Positions 20,961 through 31,629 of a DNA stretch of 64,000 bases are shown here, piece after piece (positions within the stretch are counted from its first letter, which is position 1; the number at the start of each line of letters is the position of its first letter). The stretch lies in the NCBI GenBank assembly GCA_036245525.1, contig BTPG01000007.1, forward strand, positions 128,695,840 to 128,759,839, read 5' to 3'. Made by a program: the position numbers and the translations under genes. The DNA comes from Semisulcospira habei. Taxonomy: Eukaryota > Mollusca > Gastropoda > Semisulcospiridae. The notes beneath the pieces were generated by a model that worked only from the letters and a program-made list of their open reading frames with translations, was not told where the DNA came from and searched no databases.

Positions 20961-21010
20961 AGTCTCGCGAGATTTTCGTTGTAATACACAGAAAATCTTG
21001 ATTTTTCACT
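20961..21010. repeat. PAL-G second half-copy
   Basis: TCTCGCGAGATTTTCGTTG, TAATACACAGAAAATCTTG and ATTTTTCAC repeat the right half of the palindrome just upstream. Confidence 0.8.
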
Positions 21011-21256
21011 TGCACATTTATAAAAGTCGAAAGTTTTCGCCAAGGACTTAAGACGCTCGAGGGCATTAGCCGTAAGTACGTCAACGTTCAAGTGTGAAGT
21101 CCCCTGTCAACTTCGCGCTCACGCGAAAAGAACAGTCTGCCGATGTCGTCTAGCAGTGACCCACGCTCAACCTCCAGCCACAAGCCAGACTAAACAAGCT
21201 CACCACTCTTGGTCGGAATCCAGACGGCAAAGACCTTAAACGAACGCCTTCCACCT

Positions 21257-21321
21257 GCAAGAGGCATAGATTCTCATGAGCCCCTGCAGTCGCAGGGGCA
21301 CATGAGAATCTATACCTCTTG
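21257..21321. repeat. PAL-A palindrome, copy 14
   Basis: T-type, centre CCCCTGCAGTCGCAGGGG, with the GGGGCACATGAG variant on the right also seen at 18123. Confidence 0.93.
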
Positions 21322-21963
21322 ATGGGGGAAGTGATCCCAATTTAGAGCATTCTGCCACAGAAAGAACAGAGTGCTTGGGTTTAGTTTTACGACCAGTGGA
21401 GGGTTAACGAGCGGTCAGCACGCCAGGTCTGGACGGCTAATTAAACCCGTACAGGGCTCACGTCGACGACAACAGCGTTCACGGCGGCAAGCAAGATACC
21501 GCAAGTCCCAAGTCTTAAGTCCCAAGATAAGCCAAGCATTCGTTCGTTCGTTTAATCCATTTTTTTGTCCCTCTGCACCGAGGTGATCAGGGACTATAAG
21601 CCAAGCTGGTCCAGTTAGGTGTAATGAGGCGACCACTAACACACAGATAAGCTGAGCTGGAAACCCAAATCAATCTGCAAAAGAAATACATTCTCATGGG
21701 ACGGGGCTAAAAAAACACTCTTTAAGGATCAATGCATCTGTCCATGGAGACTGTCTGTATTTACGTTCTCAGACTGGGGAAGTCACGTGGGTGTGAGTGT
21801 ATGACTTGGCCAGGTAGGAAAGTAATCACTTCACGCCCGCTGTGTGTCGAGACCCGTGACAAGCCACGATCACCTAGCGGGCCGGCCGGTGGTCAGCTAT
21901 TTACGGCCCTCGGCCCTGAGTGTCCGTTGGTCCGTATACCGTGACACACAGCCCAGCCCATCT
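21322..21963. other. No gene seen
   Basis: Unassigned. A PAL-A left remnant (GCAAAAGAAATACATTCTC) lies near 21677. Confidence 0.4.
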
Positions 21964-22029
21964 GCAAGAGGCGTAGATTTTCATGGGCCCCTGCATTCGC
22001 AGGGGCCCATGAGAATCTACACCTCTTGC
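21964..22029. repeat. PAL-A palindrome, copy 15
   Basis: Paired difference CATGGGCCCC facing GGGGCCCATG (consensus CATGAGCCCC and GGGGCTCATG). Outer arms GCAAGAGGCGTAGATTTTC and GAGAATCTACACCTCTTGC pair with few mismatches. Confidence 0.93.
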
Positions 22030-22425
22030 CGAAGTAGGCCATTTGCAACTTGCTCCTCAACTTACAACTAAATGTATACGACCCAGGCATGGTTCCGTTT
22101 TGTCACTCAAAATGCCGACTTCTTACTTATTTCTGTCGAGGTGTCGACCAAAGGGTCGACAAGTTAACGTCGAGGTGTCGACGCTTGCTATTTCAGGCCC
22201 TGATTTGTAACTGGGGAGGCACAGCCCTTGAGGATCTCCGGCTATCCCTTGCCTAAACGTGTTTCTTTATTTAATTATTTTTTCCTAAGTTATTCAGTAT
22301 TACTCCTGTCCCCCTTTTACATCAAGATACGATCGGTATTCATTTCAAACTCGTCTGAAGATTTTTTTTAAAAAGCCACTACATACTAATTGTTTCCTGA
22401 ACTCCAACAATGTATTTTCTTCACT

Positions 22426-22507
22426 GACGAGCAAAAGAAATACGACATCATTCGAATCGAAAAGTGTTTCCGATGATTCCAATGATGTTGCATTTCTTTT
22501 GCTCGCC
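22426..22507. repeat. Unnamed inverted repeat, about 82 bp
   Basis: GACGAGCAAAAGAAATACG and ACATCATTCGAATCG face CGATGATTCCAATGATG and TTGCATTTCTTTTGCTCG around a short AAAAGTGTTTC loop. I saw no second copy here. Confidence 0.85.
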
Positions 22508-22774
22508 AGTATACCTCTGTAGCCAATCGTGTCTTCTGCAAATATGGGACCCGGCGTCCAAAAGCGATCAAAAATAATTAGCCACAAAAAATGGCTCCTC
22601 GCACGCGTGAAGCGAATATCACAAGTTGCAGTGTCCATACATTGCCAATGACTTTCAACATTACACTTATTTATGTGTGAATAAATGTCATTAAAACCGA
22701 ACTAGGGATATAGATCGCGGTAGAATCTGCTATCATCACGGTGTTACCATAAAAATGAAATGAAGTTTTCTGCT

Positions 22775-22799
22775 GGGGGGGGGGGGGGGGGGGGGGGGG
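22775..22799. repeat. G homopolymer, about 24 bp
   Basis: Uninterrupted G run. Confidence 0.95.
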
Positions 22800-22992
22800 A
22801 AGGAATCCTACAGCATAAAAGCGGGTCTTAGCAAGCGGTTTTAGCACACTACAGCCGACCCATTCAAGACCCAAAAAATGAACTTCCGACTGATTACACA
22901 CGACAGTGACCTAAACAAATTTCGCTTACTACACTCATACAGCGAACGGCTTTTCGTGTGCAGGACGGAGGCACTCATATTCAGACGCCAGT

Positions 22993-23093
22993 CGCATAAG
23001 TGAGCCCCTGCGCCAGCCATTAAGCAAGGTGCTCCGCGATAGCAGAGCACCTTCCTTAATGGCAGGCGCAGGGCTAAGCTCACTCATGTAACT
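22993..23093. repeat. PAL-E palindrome, copy 3
   Basis: GCGCCAGCCATTAAGCAAGG and TGCTCCGC face AGAGCACCTTCCTTAATGGC and AGGCGCAGGGCTAAGC. CATTAAG with CTTAATG differs from CACTAAG with CTTAGTG in both arms. Confidence 0.92.
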
Positions 23094-23795
23094 GGATCTC
23101 GTAAATGAGCTTCGGTGTGTTTTTCGCAAGGGATTTAAAATGCTGGACGAAAAGCCTCCCAGACACCAAGCTAATTCGGCACTAACCTTGAACTATGACG
23201 GCCAGTCCGTTTCCCGTTATGTCGTCTTAAAAGGGTCGGTGTGTTCAGGTTTTATCTCCCCTTCAGTTTGATCAAGATGGGATCTCTTAGTCTCCCTACA
23301 GACATGTCTAACTAGAATTGGCACGGTTACTTCGAAGCGAACGAAGTAGGCTAGGGCTCGCTGGGCTAGGAAAAGCATATTATATTATGCGCTCATCCCG
23401 CCCCCAGGAAATCTTCTCAAAGTTCCTTGCGATATCGCACGAACATTTGTCCGGTACGTTTCTCTCGCGTATCCTTTAGAGTCTGACCAGCGCCCAACTA
23501 TGAGATGAAACAAGGACATGATACTCTTGGTGTAAAGTCCCCTCCCCCCAAATTTTCTTCTGCGTTCCTCACAAACACAGGCTGCCTGCCACTCGATTTC
23601 CCAGCCAGCATACCTGGCCCGGATCTGGAGCTACAGCTTTCACCGGGGTGAAGTCGGCCAGGCGTGAAGGATCGCTCACGCTCGATTAGCGCATCCTACA
23701 GAGCGGAGATATCAAAGGATCGTTGACACGCCAGCCACTAGCTATGCACCTGCACACACTCCATATTGACAGTGCACGCCCACGCCAAGTCATCT
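23094..23795. other. No gene seen
   Basis: A PAL-B right-end remnant (ACCAAGCTAATTCGGCACTA then CCTTGAACTATGACGG) lies near 23164-23203. Otherwise unassigned. Confidence 0.45.
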
Positions 23796-23858
23796 GCAAG
23801 CATAGATTCTCATGAGCCCCTGCAGTCGCAGGGGCAAATGAGAATTTATGCCTCTTGC
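23796..23858. repeat. PAL-A palindrome, copy 16
   Basis: T-type. The left arm lacks GAGG (GCAAGCATAGATTC), the right arm is GGGGCAAATGAGAATTTATG then CCTCTTGC. Confidence 0.88.
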
Positions 23859-23931
23859 CTTAAGATCTTCCAATTCTTCATAAAAAAATCGAAGATAATT
23901 ATACTTATACCTCCCTCGTCTTACACAAATC

Positions 23932-24111
23932 TTAATTCATTCTACCCCAACACCGAAATTCCCAAATGTTGCCGTTGTCCTCCGAAGACTGCACTCGCAG
24001 GACACAGATCGACCATGATAGTTCAAGGGTGATGCCAAGCTATTCTGGCATCACCCATGAACTATCATGGTCGATCCTTATCTTGCGTGTGTCTGGGGTA
24101 GAATGAGTTAA
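23932..24111. mobile_element. TTAA-2 miniature element with shortened PAL-B core
   Basis: TTAATTCATTCTACCCCAAC at the left and CTGGGGTAGAATGAGTTAA at the right. The core reads GATCGACCATGATAGTTC, AAGGGTGATGCC, then directly AAGCTATTCTGGCATCACCC, so most of the left inner arm is missing. Confidence 0.93.
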
Positions 24112-24203
24112 CACGCTCATCATCTATCATGAATCATGTAGACTGACAATCTCACACCACATCCGTTTAAAGAACACAGATGTAAATTATCTAAGAAAAT
24201 CAT

Positions 24204-24242
24204 GGGTCCGGGGCGCATTAGCATCTTTGCCTCTTGCAGATG
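24204..24242. repeat. PAL-A right-half remnant
   Basis: CATGGGTCCGGGGCGCATTA then GCATCTTTGCCTCTTGC. Confidence 0.6.
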
Positions 24243-24425
24243 GGCGGTGTTCGCTGAAATAACTTACACATCTATTGATCTGTTTGCGTGTAAGTGCAAC
24301 CAGATGATCTGGGCTAGAATGCAGCCTTTCCCTTCCCCCACGGATAGATTATAATATACAACAACTGTTGCCGCAAGGGTTTCGTGCGAAAGGAAAACAG
24401 AAAATAGAGGTTGAAAGCCCTTTAA

Positions 24426-24649
24426 TTAACCCATATCATACTGAGGCTAACGGCTTCAAATGTGTACACTGCTGTATGCAAGCTACATTATATTTCTTAC
24501 AGATAAGGATATAGACCAATGGCTTTAGTTCAAGGGTGGTGCCAGAATAGCTTGGCGCCTAGAGGCGCCAAGCTATTCTGGCACTACCCTTGACCTATTT
24601 TAGTCAAACTTATTTCACACACTGGTGTATTCCGAATGATAAGGGTTAA
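24426..24649. mobile_element. TTAA-1 miniature element with PAL-B core
   Basis: TTAACCCATATCATACTGAG at the left and CCGAATGATAAGGGTTAA at the right. Core 24527-24597 has centre GGCGCCTAGAGGCGCC. GGGTGGTGCC faces GGCACTACCC, one unmatched base. Same orientation as 18538. Confidence 0.95.
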
Positions 24650-24650
24650 G

Positions 24651-24724
24651 ACAGACAAACAGACAGATAGACAAACAGACAGATAGACAAACAGACAGAC
24701 AGACAAACAGACAGATAGATAGAA
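24651..24724. repeat. (AGAC/AGAT/AAAC)n tetranucleotide repeat
   Basis: ACAGACAAACAGACAGATAG pattern, starting one base after the TTAA-1 element ends. Confidence 0.93.
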
Positions 24725-25113
24725 CAGATGGATAACTGAGATTCACGAATGAGTCGCCATCGGCAGCTCTCAAAACAGTCGGACTTCCCCCCAATCGCAC
24801 ACAAGCGCAAGAACACATAAATTATTCAACCTACATAGGAAGAGCGTATTGTATTTGGACAATACTTGTCTGAATTTGAATGGTTAATGAATGGAGCTTG
24901 AACAAAGTCTTATTTGAAAACTCAAGACAAATTTGCCGAATGATAAGTGACTATCAATTGTGCATGCCAAATGTTTTTCGCTTGATTCTGTTTCTTTGTG
25001 GACTTTCTTTGTTTCTCACTCAGTCGTGTACACGCACCGTTGTCTGAACTGATCAAGACTCGCGTGAAACCGATTTCTGCCTGCGTGAGGATTAGTGGCA
25101 CAGATTCACATGG

Positions 25114-25179
25114 GCAAGAGGCATACATTCTCACGGGCCCCTGCAATTGCAGGGGTCCATGTGAATGTATGCCTCTTGC
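25114..25179. repeat. PAL-A palindrome, copy 17
   Basis: CATACATTC faces GAATGTATG, a paired change from CATAGATTC and GAATCTATG. Centre CCCCTGCAATTGCAGGGG. CACGGGCC faces GGTCCATG with one or two mismatches. Confidence 0.93.
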
Positions 25180-25556
25180 AGATGGAAAGGGGAGAGCATT
25201 TTCCCCAGGATTGTTGTTGGGTCGTAAAGTTGACCGCTAATGACTTGTTCTGCCGGCCAGCTGGGCGGACGTAGAGCCCTTGAGGGGCGCAGAGACAGGG
25301 GGGAGGGGCGGACCCCCATAGGGGACAATGTTATCTTTGGGGCCACCGGGAACACGCCCCGCCTCTCCCTGGTTCCTACTGCGTGTCCACTCAAACTGTG
25401 AGCCCCTCCCTCACATCTGCAAGAGGTACAGCTGACCACAGAGTCCCTTGCCAGCCTCTTCGCTTACAAATGCTATGATACACTGATGTATCCCACAATA
25501 CAGACACCATACGGAATCTGTCAGGTAAAATAGTTAAGAAGAACTCCATTCCCGCG

Positions 25557-25624
25557 TAAAAGGCATAGATCCTCACAGGCCCCAGCAAGCTACTAGGGTT
25601 AATGAGAGTAGTATGCCTATTGCA
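25557..25624. repeat. PAL-A palindrome, decayed
   Basis: AAAAGGCATAGATCCTCAC at the left, TAGTATGCCTATTGC at the right, poorly matching centre. Confidence 0.6.
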
Positions 25625-25668
25625 TGAAACACTGATCACTATGTACATCTGGGTGACTGACGAGGACC

Positions 25669-25706
25669 ATACTGGTTGCTTCCCTCGATTCGCTGCCGCT
25701 TTTAGC
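25669..25706. repeat. PAL-F left half only
   Basis: ACTGGTTGCTTCCCTCGATT then CGCTGCCGC. The right arm is absent. Confidence 0.65.
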
Positions 25707-26120
25707 CAGAGACACACGTAATGTCTATTTAGGTCTCTCAGCTAACCTAATGACTGTGTCTCTGATGGCCCTCAGCCACTCTCTTCAATTCTAACCTGCT
25801 ATCTAAGCCAAGATAACGATATCCTCTCTCACAATCGATAAACACCGTCAAGTACTGAATGAAGGGTCATTTCCACAGAGTCCTCCTTTATCCCCCATCT
25901 ACGGACACTGTTGTTACACGTAGGCTGTGACGCAGGTGTGAGAAATAGTTCAAATCCAGATGTTACACTGGGAAAGTCTTGTTGCTGTCGGGTTGTCCAA
26001 CCCTCAAGTCCAGATGCATTCAAACTATTACTGTTTAGACTTTCAAATCCAAACCGTTGAAGCCCAAAACATTAATAATTTAATACATTTCTGTGTGCCT
26101 TATATTTGTAAAAATTATTA
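25707..26120. other. No gene seen
   Basis: AT-rich stretch without a recognised feature. Confidence 0.45.
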
Positions 26121-26146
26121 CCACGGCTCAAAGAATTAAATTATTG

Positions 26147-26160
26147 TAAATGGCGCGCAG
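26147..26160. repeat. 5' target-site duplication of the RTE element
   Basis: TAAATGGCGCGCAG, repeated perfectly at 29857-29870. Confidence 0.95.
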
Positions 26161-26439
26161 CCTCGCGCTGGGACCATACGGCGTTGAGGCGCGTCCCCTG
26201 GGTGGTGGATAGGGGGTCCCTCGTGAGAGGGGTGCACCGAATGAAATAAGGTGCCGTGAACCAACATGGTCTAAGGGAAGGTGACCCCGACAGAAAACCC
26301 CTGGTCCTCCTAGTAAGGGGGTTGGGCGTGGGGGTAGCTTCCCCACCCTGCAAAAAAGGAAATAGCTACAAAAACGCCGACGAAAAGACTAACAGTAATT
26401 CCTTTCCTGGAGGAGGAAGGTTCTTCTACTAGAAGACTT

Positions 26440-29400
26440 ATGACGTCCTGTGGTGAAAGCCGGAAGTCTTCGGAAGCCACAGGACCGAGCCGCCTCTCTC
26501 TATCCAGGGATACAACCATGGGCACATGGAACGTCAAGATCATGTACCAGAGCGGCAAGGCCGCCCAGATAGCAGCGGAAATGCAAAAGTACAACCTTTC
26601 CCTGCTAGGCATCAGTGAAGCCAGATGGACGCAGTCTGGCCAGAAAAGGCTGTTAAGTGGGGAGATGATTCTGTATTCAGGTCATGAAGAGGAGAATGCC
26701 CCCCATACAGAAGGAGTAGCATTCATGCTGTCACCAGTGGCACAGAGAGCGCTGATGGGCTGGGAACCTCTTGGGCCAAGAATTATCACAGCAGCCTTTA
26801 GAACCAAGAAAAAGCTCAAGCTGAACGTCATCCAGTGTTATGCGCCCACCAATGACAGTGACGAGGAAGAGAAACAAGACCGACTCCAGAGTGACATGGA
26901 AAAATGTGCGGAGCGAGACATCACCATCGTCATGGGCGATTTTAATGCCAAAATAGGGGAGGACAACACCGGATACGAAGAGGTGATGGGGAGACAGGGA
27001 CTAGGCTCGGAGATGAGTGAGAACGGGGAGAGGTTTGTAGACTTTTGTGCTCTAAACCGACTTGTCATTGGAGGCAGCATTTTCCCACACAGAAGAATAC
27101 ACAAAGCAACTTGGGTCTCACCTGACCATACAACAGAGAACCAAATAGACCATATCTGCATTAGCAAGAAATTTAGAAGATCCCGTCAAGATGTTCAAGT
27201 GAGGAGGGGAGCAGATGTCGCCTCAGACCACCATCTGCTTACCTTAAGAATGAAGCTCAAGCTAAAGAAAAGCCGCACAGAGACAACAAGAAGACAGCGC
27301 TATAATGTAGGCCTCCTGAGAGAAACTGGAGTTAGAGAAGAGTTCAAACTGGTGCTGTCCAACCGGTTTCAAGCGCTACAGGAGCTAGTAAATGAAGAGG
27401 AGGCGGTCACCACAGAGCAGCAGTGGAAGGCAGTTAGAGAGGCGCTGAACTCAACCTGCAAAGACACTGTAGGGTTCAGGAAACACCACCACAAGGACTG
27501 GCTGTCGGCACAGACCTTGAAGAAGATAGACGCGAGGAAGCAGAAGAAAGCAGCGGTCAACAACAGTCGCACGAGAGCAGCCAAAGTAAGGGCACAGGGG
27601 GAATACTCGGAAGCCAACCGCGAGGTGAAGAGGAGTATCAGGGCAGACAAGAGGGCCTACACAGACAGCCTGGCAGCAGAGGCAGAAAAGGCAGCAGGCA
27701 GCGGCAACATGAAACAGCTCTACGACATTACCAGAAGATTGTCGGGTAAGTAAGGCCATACAGAAAGACCAGTAAAAGACAAAGAAGGCAAGCCTATTGC
27801 AGACAGAGCAGACCAACTCGACAGATGGGCCGAGTATTTTGAAGAGTTACTGAACAGACCTAGCCCACCCGACCCCCCCCCCGACATCCAGCCGGCAGAG
27901 ACCGACCTACCCATCAGCTGTGACAGACCCAGCCGGGAAGAGATCTGAAAAGCAGTGGCGTTTTTGAAGAACGGCAAAGCAGCAGGGCCAGATGGCATCC
28001 CAGCAGAGTCTCTGAAAGCAGACCTAGAGACAACAGTTGAGATGCTGTACCCACTGTTTGGAAAGATCTGGGAAGAGGAGGTGATGCCAGCTGACTGGAA
28101 GGAGGGGTACCTAATCAAGCTTCCCAAGAAAGGCGACCTCAGCAAGTGTTCCAACTACAGAGGAATCACCTTGCTGTCAGTACCAGGAAAGGTCTTCAAC
28201 AGGATCATCCTAGAGAGAATGAAGAGCTCCGTTGACCCCCAGCTGAGAGACCAGCAAGCAGGATTCAGGAAGAACCGATCATGTACAGACCAGATCGCCA
28301 CTCTCCGCATCATCGTGGAACAGTCTCTGGAGTGGAGCTCCCCGCTGTACGTCAACTTTGTGGATTATGAGAAAGCATTTGACAGCGTGGACCGAGAGAC
28401 TCTGTGGAAACTCCTACGACACTACGGTGTACCCGCAAAGCTCGTCCGCCTGATCAAGAGCAGCTATGATGGCATGACATGTCGCGTGATCCACGAAGGG
28501 CAGTTCACCAGAGAGCTCCAGGTCAGAACTGGTGTCAGGCAGGGGTGTCTGCTGTCTCCGTTCCTCTTCCTACTGGCCATAGACTGGGTCATGAAGATGA
28601 CCACAGAGCACAGACGAAGTGGAATACAGTGGACACTGTGGACACAGCTTGACGACCTCGATTTTGCAGACGACTTGGCATTACTGTCCCACACTCATCA
28701 ACAAATGCAGGACAAGACCACGAGGCTTGCTGACATCTCGTCCCAAGTGGGCCTCACCATTCACAAACAGAAAACAAAGACAATGAGGCTGAACGCAACC
28801 AGGGAAGAACCAGTCTTGCTTGCTGGCACCCCGTTGGAGGAGGTGGAGTCCTTCACCTATCTCGGGAGCATCATAGACAAAAAAGGCGGCACTGATGCAG
28901 ATGTCAGAGCACGAATCGGTAAAGCCAGAGCAGCCTTTCTCCAGTTGAAAAAAGTGTGGAGTTCCAGAGAGCTGTCACAACACACCAAAGTCCGGATTTT
29001 CAACTCCAATGTAAAAGCAGTTCTCCTATATGGAGCAGAGACATGGAGATTGACAAAAACCACAGTCAACAGAGTACAGACCTTCATGAACAGTTGCCTT
29101 AGAAGAATTTTGAAAATCCACTGGCCAGAGAAGATCAGCAACGTCAGACTCTGGGAGAGAACAGAGCAGATAACAGCAGAGAATGAAATTGGGCGAAGAA
29201 GATGGTTTTAATTGATTGTACATTGCTTAACGTCCCGACAGCAACAAGGCTTTCTCAGGACGTGCCTGCACTGCTTGTGAAAAAAAAACCCAACTAAACA
29301 GAACATTGAATGTATGTCGCCAGCCGGTCAAATACATTAAATAAACCTAACACATGGGGCCTAAATAAAGCTAAGACCATTTAGCAACACACATCCAATA

Positions 29401-29850
29401 TCAAGAGCTACAGGCAGTGCAGACAGTAGGGAGAGTTTTAAAAAGACAAATACAGGTGAATGGACCTCGGGTAGACAGAAACACATGCCCCAGAATAGAG
29501 AGAAAAACTCACCCTGTGGGGCTGACCAGGGTGACCCTGGGAACTAAAAAGTACCTAACCCCACCCAAGTCCCCCAGGGCAGACCCGGGTGGGGTCGAAG
29601 AAGATGGGGATGGATCGGTCACAGTCTGAGAAAGCCAGCTTCCAGTATCACTAGGCAGGCATTGTCATGGAACCCCCAGGGAAAGAGGAAAAGAGGTAGG
29701 CCGAGAAACTCCTGGCGTCGAGACCTCCAAGCAGACATCAAGAGACTGGGAACCACCTGGAGTGGAATCGAGGGGGAAGCACAGGACAGGAGTTGCTGGA
29801 GGTCTCTCGTCGACGGCCTATACCCGGGTAGGGGTGACAGGCGTAAGTAA
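26440..29850 (+). pseudogene. RTE ORF: endonuclease-reverse transcriptase, disabled
   Basis: One frame runs from 26440 (or the ATG at 26518, preceding GTWNVK) to the stop at about 29850. Residues 27-270 form an AP-endonuclease-like (EEP fold) domain that nicks target DNA. Visible motifs are TWNVK (N31), GISEARW (E60), CYAPT (Y134), GDFNAK (D167, N169), TWVSP, QIDHI (D237) and SDHH (S262-H264), so the catalytic set looks intact. The reverse transcriptase domain (27955-29000) shows NYRGITLL, QAGFRKNRS, DYEKAFDSVD, VRQGCLLSPFLF, the FADD active site near 28662, and HKQKTKTM. The C-terminal [10 protein letters not shown] region lies after the SINE. Breaks: TAA at 27751-27753, TGA at 27946-27948, and the SINE at 29206. 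The frame is otherwise continuous. In host annotations such frames are often labelled craniofacial development protein 2-like, which would be a misnomer here. Confidence 0.93.
29206..29595 (-). mobile_element. SINE-S copy 1, nested in the RTE element
   Basis: A 390-bp retroposon. On the plus strand it starts at an ATTGATTGTACATTGC end and finishes at CAGACCCGGGTGGGGT. The 12-bp duplication CGAAGAAGATGG flanks it at 29194-29205 and 29596-29607. Sense is minus: 5' CCCCACCCGGGTCTGCC, 3' GGGACGTTAAGCAATGTAC then a CAATCA-type tail. No long frame, and no clear tRNA A and B boxes seen in the 5' part, so the head is of unknown origin. Confidence 0.92.
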
Positions 29851-29856
29851 AGTAAG

Positions 29857-30069
29857 TAAATGGCGCGCAGAGCGTCTTCTAACGCTTAACGCACATTCTT
29901 ATGTGTAAGTGAGCGTTTATCAAATATTACGACAGAAAGTTCAAAGCTCAAAGAATCTTCATGAGACTAAATTACTGTAAATGATACGCGTAACGTCTTC
30001 TAACGCTCAACGCATATTCGGCTCAGGTGGTGTAAATGAACGTATGTCAACCATTACAACAGAGAGTTC
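29857..30069. repeat. 3' TSD and tandem duplication hosting the RTE insertion
   Basis: TAAATGGCGCGCAG (29857-29870) closes the RTE insertion. The sequence AGCGTCTTCTAACGCT that follows recurs as AACGTCTTCTAACGCT at 29990. GGCTCAAAGAATTAAATTA before the RTE (26125) recurs near 29949 as GCTCAAAGAATCTTC then ACTAAATTACTGTAAATGA. So the RTE inserted into the first unit of an older duplication of about 115 bp. Confidence 0.8.
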
Positions 30070-30109
30070 TAGAGGGCTGTCCAACATATTACCTGGGCCA
30101 GTTGCATGA

Positions 30110-30177
30110 GCGAGCTTAGTCCAGCACCAGCCATTAAGCAAAGTGAGCCGCTATAGCGGCGCACTTTGCTTAGTGGC
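30110..30177. repeat. PAL-E palindrome, copy 4, truncated right
   Basis: TTGCATGAGCGAGCTTAG, CCAGCCATTAAGCAAAGTG, then CGCTATAGCG centre, then GCACTTTGCTTAGTGGCT. AAAGTG with CACTTT is a paired difference from AAGGTG with CACCTT. The right outer arm is replaced by a duplicated flank. Confidence 0.88.
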
Positions 30178-30199
30178 TGTCCAACATATTACCTGGGGC

Positions 30200-30295
30200 C
30201 AGCTGCATGAGCGAGCTTAGTCCTGCACCAGCCACTAAGCAAGGTGCGGCGCACCTTGATTAGTGGCTGGAGCAGGACTAAGCTCGCTCATGCAC
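30200..30295. repeat. PAL-E palindrome, copy 5, centre shortened
   Basis: GCATGAGCGAGCTTAGTCC, then CCAGCCACTAAGCAAGGTGC facing GCACCTTGATTAGTGGCTGG, then GGACTAAGCTCGCTCATGC. Only GGC remains at the centre. Confidence 0.93.
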
Positions 30296-30725
30296 TGGTC
30301 CCTGGTCCTTTCTACGCACTCTTTGAAACGACCGAAGGCTATCGACACTATCGAATTCCACATAACCATCACAGACCGTCGAGTCAGTTGTACACAAGTG
30401 CGCCTTCAAGTACCTGAACTAGTGGACTACAAATGTTTGTAAGTGAACTAGTGGACATTCCCATGAGCCCCTGCATCAAGCACAAGACCCGTTTCTATCT
30501 TCGCACAGAGGAAATGATCGCAGACGTCTATAGAAGTGGTTAGTCTACGTCCTTACGCTCGTCTTGTAGGTGAACAATGGAGACCATGCTGACCAGCGGA
30601 GAAACCCAAGACTCATCCTCTTGACTGTGCAAGTATGGCCAGTGGACAACCTTCGCGCGTCAGTCGTGCGTTTCAGTTAAGAAGACGCCCACAAACCAAG
30701 GAACAAGTGACTTCTTTCATGTCCG
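30296..30725. other. No gene seen
   Basis: Unassigned. A PAL-A remnant (CATTCCCATGAGCCCCTGC) lies near 30458. Confidence 0.4.
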
Positions 30726-30791
30726 GCAAGGGGCACAGATTCTCATAAGCCACTGCGGTCGGAGGGGCTTATGAGAATCTATGCCTCTTGC
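30726..30791. repeat. PAL-A palindrome, copy 18
   Basis: Paired difference CTCATAAGCC facing GGCTTATGAG, where the consensus is CTCATGAGCC and GGCTCATGAG. Left outer arm GCAAGGGGCACAGATT carries two unmatched bases. Confidence 0.93.
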
Positions 30792-31286
30792 CAGAGGTCC
30801 AGGCACTGGCCAGCTGTTTGGTGATTTCTGTTATAAGTTGTCTATCTTCGGCAAATCTGACTGGATATTTTGTGTTATGGTGATTCTTGTACTGTATCTT
30901 GACTCCGCATAATTTTCGCACTATTTCTGGTCTTTGTACGGTCACGCTATTTCCTGTTTCCTTGTCTTCTATAATATTATTCCTTGTCCCCTTTCGCATT
31001 ATTCCTGGTCTTTTCTTCTTCTTCCAGACGATTTCTTGACTTTTGCAATCACTCTGGTCTTATTGGCCACTAAACAGACTGTCCAAACAACGTCCACAAG
31101 GGACGAAGCATCCCCAACAGCCCAGGGGGCAATTAAGGGGAGATCACTGGCCACGAACAAGGGGACAGAACTGAGGACCTGACGCCCGCTGGGACGCTAG
31201 CTGTGAACTACGACACCGCAACAATCGCAGACCAGACCCACGTAAGCCTTCTTTGTCGTGAGTAAAACCCGTTTAGAGTGCTGTCC
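30792..31286. other. No gene seen
   Basis: T-rich stretch. Open frames here show no domain. Confidence 0.4.
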
Positions 31287-31351
31287 GCAAGAGGCATAGA
31301 TCCTCATGAGCCCCGCAATTGTGCGGGCACCTGAGGATCTATGCCTCTTGC
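31287..31351. repeat. PAL-A palindrome, copy 19
   Basis: C-type with a short centre, CCCCGCAATTGTGCGGG. The right arm reads GCACCTGAGGATC, giving two mismatches. Confidence 0.9.
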
Positions 31352-31629
31352 AGACGGGCGCAATTCTCTTGGGCTTTGCTACAACAAAAAAAGACACTTA
31401 TTACCAGAGTGAGCGACACCTTCTGCGGCAGAACGGGATCACAGGAAGGTTTTACGGGACCGCTGGGAGACGGGGGCCGTGTCCACAATGTGACGGATTG
31501 CAGAAGTCCCAAAGGATAGCCCACAAAACCCTTGTCCAGTTCACAGTAAACGTGGACACGGTCCCCTGGCTTATTTATGTCTTCCAAGGGCGTGTAGACT
31601 CCAACTTCAGACAGTTTTTATAACCAATA

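Larger units (their letters stand above)
26161..29856 (+). mobile_element. RTE-clade non-LTR retrotransposon, full length, SINE-interrupted
   Basis: A 3,696-bp insertion between perfect 14-bp target-site duplications. Removing the nested SINE and its duplicated site (402 bp) leaves about 3,294 bp, the usual size of an RTE element. Layout: GC-rich 5' UTR (26161 to about 26439), one long reading frame for apurinic endonuclease plus reverse transcriptase, almost no 3' UTR, and a short GTAAGTAAAG tail in which the stop codon lies. Two in-frame stops and the SINE make it non-autonomous now. Two 5'-truncated relatives are at 52903-53212 (minus) and 57351-57466 (plus). The clade call rests on length, single-ORF architecture, tail and protein motifs; a phylogeny of the RT domain would settle it. 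Confidence 0.93.

Noticed and set aside
26440..29211. Two host genes resembling craniofacial development protein 2
   Set aside because: The frames are the endonuclease and reverse transcriptase parts of one RTE element bounded by perfect target-site duplications.
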